Origin: Campylobacter sp. MIT 12-8780
Lineage (GTDB): Bacteria; Campylobacterota; Campylobacteria; Campylobacterales; Campylobacteraceae
Length of the DNA: 64,000 nt
Reading direction: 5' to 3'
NCBI RefSeq assembly: GCF_006864535.1
Contig: NZ_QHLL01000006.1
Span: forward strand, 62,001 to 126,000
The notes beneath the pieces are model-generated. The model was not told the DNA's origin and did not search any database. It was given only the letters and a program-made list of their open reading frames with translations. This document shows, piece after piece, positions 39,664-48,404 of the stretch (within the stretch, counting starts at the first letter, position 1; each line of letters begins with the position of its first letter). Made by a program: the position numbers and the translations under genes.

Positions 39664-40854
39664 ATGCAAAATCTTGCTCTATATTTTCGCCCAAAAAAGC
39701 TTAATGAGCTTTGCGGGCAAGATGAGCTTAAAAGGATATTTCAAAGCTTTTTGGCTAAACAAAAACTGCCCCATAGTATCTTTTTTGGACCAGCAGGATG
39801 TGGAAAAACCAGCTTTGCAAGGGCTGTAGCTTTTGAGTTTGGGCTTGATTTTTATGAATTTGATGGAGGAAGTTTTAAGCTTGAAGAGCTTAGAAAGCTT
39901 TTTGCAAAATATGAAAATAGCCTTTACAAGCCCTTGATTTTCATCGATGAAATTCACCGCCTTTCAAAAACCCAGCAAGAAATGCTTTTAGTGCCTTTGG
40001 AAAATGCTCAGTGTATCTTAATCGGAGCAAGCACTGAAAATCCTTATTTTGTGCTTAGTTCGGGCATACGAAGTAGAAGTATGCTTTTTGAGTTTAAGGC
40101 TTTAAAACAAGAGGATTTGCAAGCTTTGTTTCAAAGAGTAAAAACAAAGCTTGAATTTGCAATCGATGAGGACGCAAAGGCGTATTTGCTACATAGCTCA
40201 AGTGGAGATGCTCGCTCACTTTTAAATTTGCTTGAATACGCCTTAGTTCTTGATGAAAAACATATCAGCCTTAAAACGCTTAAAAGCTTAAGGGCAAGTG
40301 CTTTAAAAGATGGCACAAGCTCAAAAGATACGCATTATCGCTTGGCTAGTTCTTTGATAAAAAGTTTAAGGGGTAGTGATGTAGATGCCGCACTTTATTA
40401 TCTAGCTGCTTTGATTCAGGGTGGAGAAAGTGCGGATTTTATCGCAAGACGTTTGGTGATCTTTGCAAGCGAGGATATAGGCAATGCAGATTGTAATGCC
40501 CTTGTGTTAGCAACTTCCACACTCAATGCAGTAAAAAACATAGGCTATCCAGAAGCGCGCATTATACTTGCACAATGTGTGGTGTATCTTGCAAGTTCTA
40601 TCAAGTCAAACTCATCTTACAAAGCTATAAACAAAGCTCTTGCTTGGCTTGATGAAAATGAAGCTTTGCCTATACTGCCTCACTTAGACAATAACAACCC
40701 AGCTTCTAAAAACTATCTTTATCCGCATGATTTTGGTGGCTATGTGAAGCAAAAATACCTTGCAAAAGATTTGAAATTTTATGAAAGTAAGGGTTTTGGT
40801 GATGAAGCAAGGCTTTTGCATAACTTAAAAAGAATTCAAAGTCAATCAAAATAA
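39664..40854 (+). CDS. rarA: Replication-associated recombination protein RarA (MgsA)
   Basis: A 396-residue AAA+ ATPase of the clamp-loader-like RarA family, active at stalled replication forks. Walker A is GPAGCGKTSFARA near residue 44, Walker B is LIFIDEIHRLSKTQQ, and sensor 1 is ILIGASTENPYF. The C-terminal tetramerisation part includes RLVIFASEDIGNADCNALV and YPEARIILAQCVVYLASS, typical of this family. The N-terminal FRPKKLNELCGQ matches RarA rather than RuvB. It is cytoplasmic and DNA-associated. Confidence 0.95.
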   Translation: MQNLALYFRPKKLNELCGQDELKRIFQSFLAKQKLPHSIFFGPAGCGKTSFARAVAFEFGLDFYEFDGGSFKLEELRKLFAKYENSLYKPLIFIDEIHRLSKTQQEMLLVPLENAQCILIGASTENPYFVLSSGIRSRSMLFEFKALKQEDLQALFQRVKTKLEFAIDEDAKAYLLHSSSGDARSLLNLLEYALVLDEKHISLKTLKSLRASALKDGTSSKDTHYRLASSLIKSLRGSDVDAALYYLAALIQGGESADFIARRLVIFASEDIGNADCNALVLATSTLNAVKNIGYPEARIILAQCVVYLASSIKSNSSYKAINKALAWLDENEALPILPHLDNNNPASKNYLYPHDFGGYVKQKYLAKDLKFYESKGFGDEARLLHNLKRIQSQSK

Positions 40855-40992
40855 ATTTGTGTCAAATTGAAAAACAAAATTTAGTCTTAGAAAAAATATT
40901 AAGACAAACTTAAACTTACTTATGCTACATTGTCTCTATCAAAGTTTGGTTTGAAGCTTTGATTGATTTTATAGTCTAAAAAAAGGACTTTT

Positions 40993-41040
40993 ATGCTTAA
41001 GTTTAAAACTTCTCTTTTGCTTCTTTATCTCATGCGTTGA
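40993..41040 (+). CDS. Putative leucine-rich leader peptide (15 aa)
   Basis: A short ORF (MLKFKTSLLLLYLMR) follows AAAAAAAGGACTTTT. It has six leucines in 15 residues, four in a row, and its stop TGA sits next to GAGGGT, the ribosome-binding site of the next gene. It could be a translation-coupled leader for the amidotransferase-permease pair. No clear attenuator hairpin was found after it, though two inverted repeats (40881-40902 region and ATCAAAG/CTTTGAT near 40938-40963) lie before it. It may be chance. Confidence 0.35.
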   Translation: MLKFKTSLLLLYLMR

Positions 41041-41051
41041 GGGTAAAAACG

Positions 41052-41771
41052 ATGATTATAGGAATTTCTGCAAGTGTTTTAAAGCTTAAAAAGGAAATTT
41101 TTAAGAAAAAATACTATCTTAATGTAGCTTATGTTGATAAGCTCTTAAAGTGCGAGGAAAAAAATTTAGGCGTTTTCATCATACCCTTTTGTGAAAAAGA
41201 AGCGATAAAATCTTTGCTTGCAAATACAAATGGAGTGATTTTAAGTGGAGGCTTTGATATACATCCAAAATTTTACAAACAAAGCTCAAAACCTTTACTT
41301 GAAGAAGTTTGTAAGAAAAGAGATGAATTTGAGTTTAGGCTCATCGAAGAAGCGATGAAGCAAGAGCTTCCTATCTTTGGGATTTGTCGAGGAATGCAAA
41401 CTTTAAATGTCTTTTTTGGTGGCACGCTTCATCAAGACTTAAGTTATGAAAAGATCAGCGTTTTAAAGCATAGGCAAAAGCAAAAACCAAGCCTTGCGAC
41501 ACATCGTGTGGATATACTTGAAAACAGCTTTTTATCAAATTTTTTACCAAGCAAAATCAAAGTTAATTCCTTTCATCATCAAGGCATTGATACGCTTGCA
41601 AAGGATTTTAAAATCAGTGCAAAAAGTGGCTTAGTTATCGAAGCTATAGAGTATCAAAAAAGTAAAAATTTAGTCTTTGGTGTGCAGTGGCACCCTGAGG
41701 CGATGAAAGATAAACATTCAAGGGCTATATTTCAAGCCTTTGTGAATGAATGCAAGAAAGGAAAAAAATGA
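41052..41771 (+). CDS. Class C26 glutamine amidotransferase-like hydrolase (gamma-glutamyl)
   Basis: A 239-residue protein of the peptidase C26/PuuD group, which hydrolyses gamma-glutamyl amide bonds. The nucleophile is in GICRGMQTLNVFFGG and the catalytic His-Glu pair in VQWHPEAM, with GGFDIHPKFY near the N terminus. ATG 41052 is preferred over TTG 41037 since GAGGGTAAAAACG precedes it. The stop overlaps the start of the permease gene (ATGA), suggesting the two act together, for example import and hydrolysis of a gamma-glutamyl compound; the substrate is unknown. Confidence 0.8.
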   Translation: MIIGISASVLKLKKEIFKKKYYLNVAYVDKLLKCEEKNLGVFIIPFCEKEAIKSLLANTNGVILSGGFDIHPKFYKQSSKPLLEEVCKKRDEFEFRLIEEAMKQELPIFGICRGMQTLNVFFGGTLHQDLSYEKISVLKHRQKQKPSLATHRVDILENSFLSNFLPSKIKVNSFHHQGIDTLAKDFKISAKSGLVIEAIEYQKSKNLVFGVQWHPEAMKDKHSRAIFQAFVNECKKGKK

Positions 41772-43078
41772 ATTCAAAATTAGGATTTTTAAGTGTTGTG
41801 TTATTAGGTTTTAATGCTATAGTAGGCTCTGGGATATTTTTACTTCCTAACAAAGCTGTGGCTTTAGTCGGTCCTTTTGCTCTTGTGGTAGTGGTTTTTG
41901 TAGCTTTGCTTACCATTAGTATAGCCCTTTGTTTTGCTGAAGTTTCTGCTAAATTTGAAAAAAATGGTGGAGCTTATGTGTATGCTAAGGAAGCTTTTGG
42001 TGAATTTGTGGGCTTTGAGGTTGGTTTTATGAAATGGGCGATTGCTATTATCGCTTGGGCGACTATGGCAACGGGTTTTAGCGAGGCTTTAGGAGCTTGG
42101 ATATATGGTAGCTCAGAATTACCAATCTCTTTTAAGGCTATAGTCGCTTCAAGTTTGGTATTGGCTTTAACCTTGATGAACTTAGCTGGTATTGGTTTGT
42201 CAAAATTCTTTAACAACCTCATTACTTTAGCCAAACTTACTCCGCTTTTAATCTTTATCTTTGTATGCTTGTGGTTTGTGAAGGCTGAGAATTTTCAGCC
42301 CTTTTTGGTTCTTGGAACTTCAAGTAACGCAGAGGTGCTAAGTTTTTCAGCTGCTTTTTCAGCCGCTGCTTTGGTTATTTTTTACGCATTTACGGGTTTT
42401 GAGTCTTTGGCTATTGCGGCTGAGGATTATAAAAATCCCAAAAAGGATTTGCCGCGAGCTATAACTTGGGTGATGATTATAGTGTGCGTGTTTTATTTAC
42501 TTATCATCGGCGTGGCTATTGGGATTTTGGGACTTGATTTAGCTAAAGAAAATGCTCCTATTGCTGCTGCTTTTGATAGGATTTTTTCAGGATATGGAGC
42601 GAGTATAGTTGGTATAGGAACACTTATTTCTATAGGAGGTATAGCCACAGCTTCATCGATTCTTACACCAAGAGTAGGGCATGCTCTAGCAAGTGATGGT
42701 TTGGTGCCAAGGATTATCGCGTATAAAAACAAGGCTCAAACTCCTGTTGTTGCGATTATTATCACCGGAGTTTTAACCTTAGCTTTAGTTCTTTATGGAA
42801 CTCTTATAGGAAGCTTTGCTGTGCTTGCTGCAATTAGCGTGATTTCAAGATTTATTCAGTATGTGCCTACTTGTCTTGCTGTTTTGGTGCTTCGCAAAAG
42901 AAAAGACTTGCCACAAAGTAGCATAAAAGTGCCTAGCTTCGTGCCTGTTATAGCAATTATCATTTCTTTTTGGTTGCTTATAAATGCAAATAGCCAACAG
43001 CTTATCATAGGGCTTGGTGGCTTAGTTGTTGCGGCTGTGTTTTATGCCTTTGCTAAATTAGCTGGAAAGAAATTTTAA
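41768..43078 (+). CDS. APC family amino-acid permease
   Basis: A 436-residue permease with about 12 membrane segments. The first segment has the family motif GFNAIVGSGIFLLPNKAVALVG, with unwound glycines typical of APC transporters; YAFTGFESLAIAAEDYKNPKKDLPRA is the TM6-loop signature. ATG 41768 overlaps the amidotransferase stop. It should move an amino acid or amine across the inner membrane; the specific substrate cannot be read. A strong terminator hairpin follows. Confidence 0.85.
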   Translation: MNSKLGFLSVVLLGFNAIVGSGIFLLPNKAVALVGPFALVVVVFVALLTISIALCFAEVSAKFEKNGGAYVYAKEAFGEFVGFEVGFMKWAIAIIAWATMATGFSEALGAWIYGSSELPISFKAIVASSLVLALTLMNLAGIGLSKFFNNLITLAKLTPLLIFIFVCLWFVKAENFQPFLVLGTSSNAEVLSFSAAFSAAALVIFYAFTGFESLAIAAEDYKNPKKDLPRAITWVMIIVCVFYLLIIGVAIGILGLDLAKENAPIAAAFDRIFSGYGASIVGIGTLISIGGIATASSILTPRVGHALASDGLVPRIIAYKNKAQTPVVAIIITGVLTLALVLYGTLIGSFAVLAAISVISRFIQYVPTCLAVLVLRKRKDLPQSSIKVPSFVPVIAIIISFWLLINANSQQLIIGLGGLVVAAVFYAFAKLAGKKF

Positions 43079-43083
43079 AAATA

Positions 43084-43110
43084 GAGTGGTTTTAAACCGC
43101 TCTTTTAGTT
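43084..43110 (+). terminator. Intrinsic terminator of the amidotransferase-permease unit
   Basis: GAGTGGT and ACCGCTC pair around TTTAA with one G-T wobble, followed by TTTTAGTTTTT. It begins five bases after the permease stop and separates this unit from the ilv operon. Confidence 0.85.
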
Positions 43111-43199
43111 TTTGATAAAAAATTCAAAAGCCTAAAAACAAAAATGTAACAAAAGCCTAAAAAAAATATAATTTTAAGCTTAAAGTGTAAAAAAAGTGT

Positions 43200-43205
43200 T
43201 ATAAT
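43200..43205 (+). promoter_or_regulatory. -10 element (TATAAT) of the ilv operon
   Basis: A perfect TATAAT lies 30 bases before the leader ORF start, in an A/T-rich stretch. It predicts a start near 43212, so the transcript includes the whole leader and attenuator. Confidence 0.65.
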
Positions 43206-43235
43206 TTAATTTTATATCTTTAAAAGGAGAAAGCA

Positions 43236-43352
43236 ATGAGTGCATTTAAGCAATGCTTTTTTAAGCATCAACATTTATCAAATTCCAAAAGTCAAAAATC
43301 TTCTTCAATTATCCTTCAACTTCCCCTGATTGACATTATCGTCGTCAAATAA
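43236..43352 (+). CDS. ilvL: Branched-chain amino-acid leader peptide (38 aa)
   Basis: A short ORF with the strong site AAAAGGAGAAAGCA encodes a peptide whose C terminus reads SSSIILQLPLIDIIVVK. It holds a dense run of Ile, Leu and Val codons next to the stop, as in ilv leader peptides. It lies between a TATAAT promoter and the acetolactate synthase gene and is followed by competing hairpins. This directly suggests transcription attenuation by charged tRNA-Ile, tRNA-Leu and tRNA-Val. The first 24 residues are not amino-acid-biased. The gap 43353-43465 contains only the attenuator. Confidence 0.85.
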   Translation: MSAFKQCFFKHQHLSNSKSQKSSSIILQLPLIDIIVVK

Positions 43353-43380
43353 TTCCCTTATTTTTATTTAATTATTTTTT

Positions 43381-43435
43381 ATCATCAGTTTTTTAGCTGG
43401 TTGCGTTTTTCATCTTTTTTTGATGATTTTATTTT
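43381..43435 (+). promoter_or_regulatory. ilv attenuator: terminator hairpin and competing pairing
   Basis: TCATC (43410-43414) and GATGA (43422-43426) form a hairpin with a T loop, followed by TTTTATTTTT, a terminator. The upstream ATCATCA (43381-43387) is complementary to TGATGAT (43421-43427), so it can steal the terminator's 3' arm. The two structures exclude each other, as expected of an attenuator following a leader rich in Ile, Leu and Val. Confidence 0.6.
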
Positions 43436-43465
43436 TAAATTTAAGTTTATTTTTTAAGGAAAACA

Positions 43466-45133
43466 ATGAAATTGCAAGGTTCGCAAATTCTTATGGAAGT
43501 ATTGTTAGAAGCAGGGGTAGATACGATTTTTGGTTATCCAGGTGGTGCTGTGCTTGATGTGTATGATACGCTTTTTTCATATCAAGATAAAATCAAGCAT
43601 ATTATGCCAGCTGATGAGCAAGGTGCTGGATATGCAGCTGATGGCTATGCTAGAGCAAGTGGAAAAACCGGTGTGATTATCGCTACAAGTGGTCCAGGCG
43701 CTACCAATCTCATCACCCCTTTAGCCACAGCTTACATGGATAGCACACCTTTGGTTGCAATCACTGGAAATGTCCCAAGCAAGCTTATCGGTAAAGATAG
43801 TTTTCAAGAAGTGTATATACAAGGTATAGCCATGCCAATTACCAAGCAAAGCTTTATGGTGCGTGATGTAAATGAGCTTGCTTTTACACTAAGAGAGGCT
43901 TTTTATCTTGCTAATGAGGGCAGAAAAGCTCCTGTGCTTGTGGATATCACTAAAGATGTATTTAGTGCTTTGGCTGAGTTTGAGCCACAAAAACTTTTTT
44001 CAAAGCCTGTTTTAAAACACGATAAAAACGAGCTTTTAAAGCTAAAAAGCCTCATCGATGAGGCAAAAAAGCCCTTGCTTTATGTGGGCGGTGGTGCAAA
44101 AGATGCGTATAAAAGCTTAAGGGAGTTTGTAAAGCTTACGAATTTACCTTTCGTGCATACTATAATGGGTGCTGGCGTGCTTGATGATGAGAGCTTAAAT
44201 ATAGGCTGGATAGGTATGCATGGTAATATCAGCGCAAATACACTCATCAATGAAGCTGATTTAATCATCGCTATAGGAGCAAGATTTTCTGATCGCGTGG
44301 CTTTAAAACCAAGCCACTTTGGCGTGAAAGCTAAAAAAGCTCAAATTGATATTGATAAAAGTGAGCTGGGTAAAAATGTGGCTTTAGATTGTGCTGTGAT
44401 AGGGGATTTAAAGCATATCTTAAAAGAACTTTGTGCTTTAAAGTATGCAAACAAGCACGAAGCTTGGTTAGAACAAATTCACAAAGCAAAGGCAAAAGAA
44501 AAGGCTGAATTTAATGCCTTTGAGCATCAAGAATTAGCTGGTTTTATGAATCCAAAAGAAGTGCTTGAGTTTATCAGTCAAAGCTGTGAAAAAGACGCTA
44601 TTTTTACAACCGATGTAGGACAGCACCAAATGTGGGCAGCTCAATACCTCACGCATAAAAACCCAAGAAATTTTTTAACAAGTGCGGGGCTTGGAACTAT
44701 GGGCTTTGGTTATGGTTGTGCTATAGGGGCAAAGCAAGCCTGTCCTCATAAACAAGTCATTCATTTAAGTGGAGATGGCTCGTTTTTGATGAATTTAAAT
44801 GAAGTTAGCACAGCCGTAGAATATAAGCTTCCTATCATTTCAGTGATATTTAATAACTCCACACTTGGAATGGTGCGTCAGTGGCAAAGTGCATTTTATG
44901 AAAAGCGATATTCAAGCACGGATATTCGCAAAAAGATAGACTATGTAAAAGTAGCTGAGGGCTTTAATGCTAAGGGCTTTAGTTGCAAGAGTATGAAGGA
45001 GTTTAAAGAAGCCTTTAAACTTGCTTTGAAAGAGAAAAAACCAGTCTGGATAGAGTGTATCATCGATAAAGATTTAAAAGTTTTACCAATGATACCAAGT
45101 GGAAAAAGCGCTGATGAAATCATCACAAAATAA
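43466..45133 (+). CDS. ilvB: Acetolactate synthase large subunit
   Basis: A 555-residue thiamine diphosphate enzyme that condenses pyruvate (or pyruvate with 2-oxobutyrate) in valine, leucine and isoleucine synthesis. The catalytic glutamate region is DTIFGYPGGAVLD and ADEQGAGYAADGYARASG; the ThDP motif is HLSGDGSFLMNLNEVSTA with FNNSTLGMVRQWQ. It is followed by a small regulatory-type subunit and ilvC, unlike C. jejuni where, as I recall, ilvI-ilvH lies apart from ilvC. The start is supported by AAGGAAAACA. Confidence 0.95.
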   Translation: MKLQGSQILMEVLLEAGVDTIFGYPGGAVLDVYDTLFSYQDKIKHIMPADEQGAGYAADGYARASGKTGVIIATSGPGATNLITPLATAYMDSTPLVAITGNVPSKLIGKDSFQEVYIQGIAMPITKQSFMVRDVNELAFTLREAFYLANEGRKAPVLVDITKDVFSALAEFEPQKLFSKPVLKHDKNELLKLKSLIDEAKKPLLYVGGGAKDAYKSLREFVKLTNLPFVHTIMGAGVLDDESLNIGWIGMHGNISANTLINEADLIIAIGARFSDRVALKPSHFGVKAKKAQIDIDKSELGKNVALDCAVIGDLKHILKELCALKYANKHEAWLEQIHKAKAKEKAEFNAFEHQELAGFMNPKEVLEFISQSCEKDAIFTTDVGQHQMWAAQYLTHKNPRNFLTSAGLGTMGFGYGCAIGAKQACPHKQVIHLSGDGSFLMNLNEVSTAVEYKLPIISVIFNNSTLGMVRQWQSAFYEKRYSSTDIRKKIDYVKVAEGFNAKGFSCKSMKEFKEAFKLALKEKKPVWIECIIDKDLKVLPMIPSGKSADEIITK

Positions 45134-45143
45134 AGGAAAAGCA

Positions 45144-45347
45144 ATGAAAAATTTACACATACAGCTTGCAAAAAACGATGTAAGCTATCTTGCAAGGATT
45201 ATGCTTTTGTTAAGTCAAAATCAAGTCACATTAATCAAGCTTGAATTTAATGAGCTTGATTTGTTTTTAACGCTTAAAGAATGCGATGATTTTTTGCTTA
45301 AACAGCTTGAAAAGCTCGCTCATACAAAAAGCGTAACACTACGATAA
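45144..45347 (+). CDS. Short ACT-domain subunit of acetolactate synthase (IlvM-like)
   Basis: Only 67 residues, a single ACT-like fold (LHIQLAKNDVSYLARIMLLL). ATG 45144 is chosen since AAAGGAAAAGCA precedes it; the longer frame begins inside ilvB. It lies between the large subunit and ilvC, where the small subunit belongs. Standard IlvN/IlvH small subunits are 90-170 residues, so this resembles the short IlvM of E. coli isozyme II. It may make the enzyme less sensitive to valine; that is inference. Confidence 0.7.
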   Translation: MKNLHIQLAKNDVSYLARIMLLLSQNQVTLIKLEFNELDLFLTLKECDDFLLKQLEKLAHTKSVTLR

Positions 45348-45364
45348 GGAGGAAAAAACGATAA

Positions 45365-46408
<1,044 letters not shown>

Positions 46409-46423
46409 TTCAAACTAAAAACT

Positions 46424-46455
46424 TCCCAAGCATTATTAAAGCAAAGTGCTTGGGA
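46424..46455 (+). terminator. Hairpin after ilvC
   Basis: TCCCAAGCA and TGCTTGGGA form a perfect 9-bp stem with a 14-base loop, 15 bases after the ilvC stop. There is no immediate T-run (GTTAAGG follows), so it may end or stabilise the transcript rather than act as a classic terminator. Confidence 0.55.
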
Positions 46456-46560
46456 GTTAAGGTTTAAAAACTAAAGGACTTTTATTTATCTTATTTTAAG
46501 CAAGTTCATGACAATTGTCTTGTTTTTCTTGATTTCAATTCAAAATTTTTAATTTTTAGC

Positions 46561-46566
46561 TATAAT
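46561..46566 (+). promoter_or_regulatory. -10 element (TATAAT) for the ATPase-like gene
   Basis: TATAAT lies 23 bases before the TTG start codon, preceded by an A/T-rich tract. It restarts transcription after the ilv operon. Confidence 0.5.
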
Positions 46567-46588
46567 TTCCTTTTTAAAAGGATAAAAT

Positions 46589-47644
46589 TTGAAAATTTTA
46601 AATTTTTTTTATGAAAATCCACCGGAATTTAAAGGGCTTTTTGAGAGAAAAATTCGCCTTGATAGCAAACACACCTTGCTATGTGGAGCGTTAAAAAGCG
46701 GCAAAAAAGCCTTGATCTTAAACTACTTGAGGGATTTTAAGACTGAAGAGTTTTTGTTTTTAAATTTTAAGGATTTAAGGTTTAGCTTGCAAGCTTTAGA
46801 GCATTTAGAGGCTTTTTTGCAAGATAAGGTTATTAAAATCATCGTTTTTTATGGTATTGATATAAATTTTAAGTTTGATTTCTCAAAGCTTTTATCAAAA
46901 TATCAGTTTATCTTGGCAAGTGAGTTTTCAAGCTTAAATTTTAAGGATTTTGAAAAAATAGAGCTTGATTTTTTGGATTTTGAGGAGTTTTTAAGCCAAA
47001 ACAGCACCAAAAATGCTACCAGCTCGCAACTTGGCAACTACTTGCAAAGCGGAAGGGCAAATTTAAGCGAAAATATAGAGCTAAATGATTATCTACGAAG
47101 CCATTTTACCGCTCTTGAACTTGAGATTTTTAAATTTATAGCCTTGCATTTAGGGCTTGAGTTCAGCGTTAATGCTCTTTATACCAAGCTTAAAAAGGAA
47201 ATGAAAATTTCAAAAGATAAGCTTTATGAGTGCATTGACTTGCTTTGTCAAAGGGGGTTGATTTTTTTTGTCCCTCATCATCAAAAACGCCTTAAAAAAG
47301 CGTATTTTACAGACTTTGCTTTTAAAAATGCCTTGCTGATACAAAGGGATTTTTCAACGCTTTTTGCTAATCTTGTATTGTGTGAGCTTTTTAAATTTAA
47401 ACAGCCTATTTTTTACACAAAAGAATTTGATTTTTATCTTGAAAAAAGTAAGATAGGCTTTATTTGTAGTGCTTTGCAGGATATTGATTTATTGCGTTTA
47501 AAAGCTCAAAAAATTTTACCAAAGGCTTTGGAAAAAGAAATTTTTCATGTGGTTTTTGTTACGCTTTCATCACAAGATCAGTTTTTTGAACAAGGCGTGA
47601 AATTTGAGATCGTGCCTTTTGAAACTTGGGCTTTAAGTTTTTAA
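46589..47644 (+). CDS. AAA/DUF4143-like ATPase-fold protein with a degenerate P-loop
   Basis: A 351-residue cytoplasmic protein. The start is TTG 46589, well spaced from AAAAGGATAAAA; the nearby ATG is out of frame. The N-terminal P-loop reads GALKSGKKAL, with Lys where Ser/Thr of GK[ST] should be, and the Walker B strand (IKIIVFYGIDINF) lacks the Asp-Glu pair. The C-terminal half resembles the winged-helix and DUF4143-like part of prokaryotic AAA_14 ATPases. A homologue stands beside the glucosaminidase and dapF in C. jejuni. Function unknown; it may no longer hydrolyse ATP. Confidence 0.6.
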   Translation: MKILNFFYENPPEFKGLFERKIRLDSKHTLLCGALKSGKKALILNYLRDFKTEEFLFLNFKDLRFSLQALEHLEAFLQDKVIKIIVFYGIDINFKFDFSKLLSKYQFILASEFSSLNFKDFEKIELDFLDFEEFLSQNSTKNATSSQLGNYLQSGRANLSENIELNDYLRSHFTALELEIFKFIALHLGLEFSVNALYTKLKKEMKISKDKLYECIDLLCQRGLIFFVPHHQKRLKKAYFTDFAFKNALLIQRDFSTLFANLVLCELFKFKQPIFYTKEFDFYLEKSKIGFICSALQDIDLLRLKAQKILPKALEKEIFHVVFVTLSSQDQFFEQGVKFEIVPFETWALSF

Positions 47645-47693
47645 AATTTTTTATAATTTAAAATCTTGAAATCCAAAGACTTTCTAAGCCTTC

Positions 47694-48404
47694 TTAATCC
47701 AATAAATAAAGCTTATATTTTTCAATCACATTTTTGAGAATTTTTTCGTATTCGCCTTTGATTTCTGAGTAATTATACAAGGTTTTAATCGCTTCTAAGC
47801 CCTTAAATTCACGCCCTTCTTGCAAGGCTTTAAAACGTTTTGTTCGAAACTCCTCGTATGCAAAATGCCTGTTAAGATTTAAAAGATATGAATCAACGCT
47901 TTCTTGCAAGCTATCAAAGATCTTGATTTTGTGCGTTTTGCCCCTTTTTCTGTGCTTTGGCACCAAGCCTTTTTCGCCCCAAGTCCATTCGCCAAAAAGA
48001 TTATTTGCTTCCCTAGCAAAACGGCTTGTGCCTGTGCCGCTTTCAACTAGAGCTTGAGCTATACCCATGGACTTTGGCACTACACCTATGCGTTTTTGAT
48101 ACTCTTTAAAATCAAAAAGATTTTTCACTCTGTATTTTTCTTTGAGCGCGATGAGTGTTTGAAGCTCTGTTTTGCTGATATTTCTAAAGCCAGCCTTAGC
48201 ATGCGTTTCAAAGAAATTTCTTATAAAGGCTTGTTCTTGCGCAACCTTTTCAAAAGAATGATCAAGTAAGGTATCAATTTTTTCGATAAAAACTTTTCTT
48301 TTTTCATCAGCACTAAGCTTATAATACTCCTTGTCAAAACCAGCTTCAAAGGCTAAAACAAAGATAGGCAAGCAAAGCTTAAGAAAAATTATACTTGGCT
48401 TCAA
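47694..48404 (-). CDS. Bax-like glucosaminidase, periplasmic
   Basis: A 236-residue protein with a short signal sequence (MKPSIIFLKLCLPIFVLAF) and a glucosaminidase/Bax domain. SMGIAQALVESGTGTSRFAREANNLFGEWTWG contains the likely catalytic glutamate in a context typical of LytG/Bax lysozyme-like enzymes. It would trim peptidoglycan glycan strands in the periplasm. Its start overlaps the end of dapF by 26 bases; both run on the minus strand. Activity is inferred from the domain. Confidence 0.8.
   Translation of the reverse strand: MKPSIIFLKLCLPIFVLAFEAGFDKEYYKLSADEKRKVFIEKIDTLLDHSFEKVAQEQAFIRNFFETHAKAGFRNISKTELQTLIALKEKYRVKNLFDFKEYQKRIGVVPKSMGIAQALVESGTGTSRFAREANNLFGEWTWGEKGLVPKHRKRGKTHKIKIFDSLQESVDSYLLNLNRHFAYEEFRTKRFKALQEGREFKGLEAIKTLYNYSEIKGEYEKILKNVIEKYKLYLLD

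Noticed and set aside
40938-40963. Inverted repeat ATCAAAG/CTTTGAT upstream of the amidotransferase unit as a terminator
   Set aside because: Seven base pairs with a 12-base loop but only TGATTTTATAG after it, so the T-run is poor; it may be regulatory but is not supported as a terminator.
47251-47262. GGGGG within the ATPase-like gene as a phase-variable tract
   Set aside because: Only five Gs and the reading frame is continuous through it.
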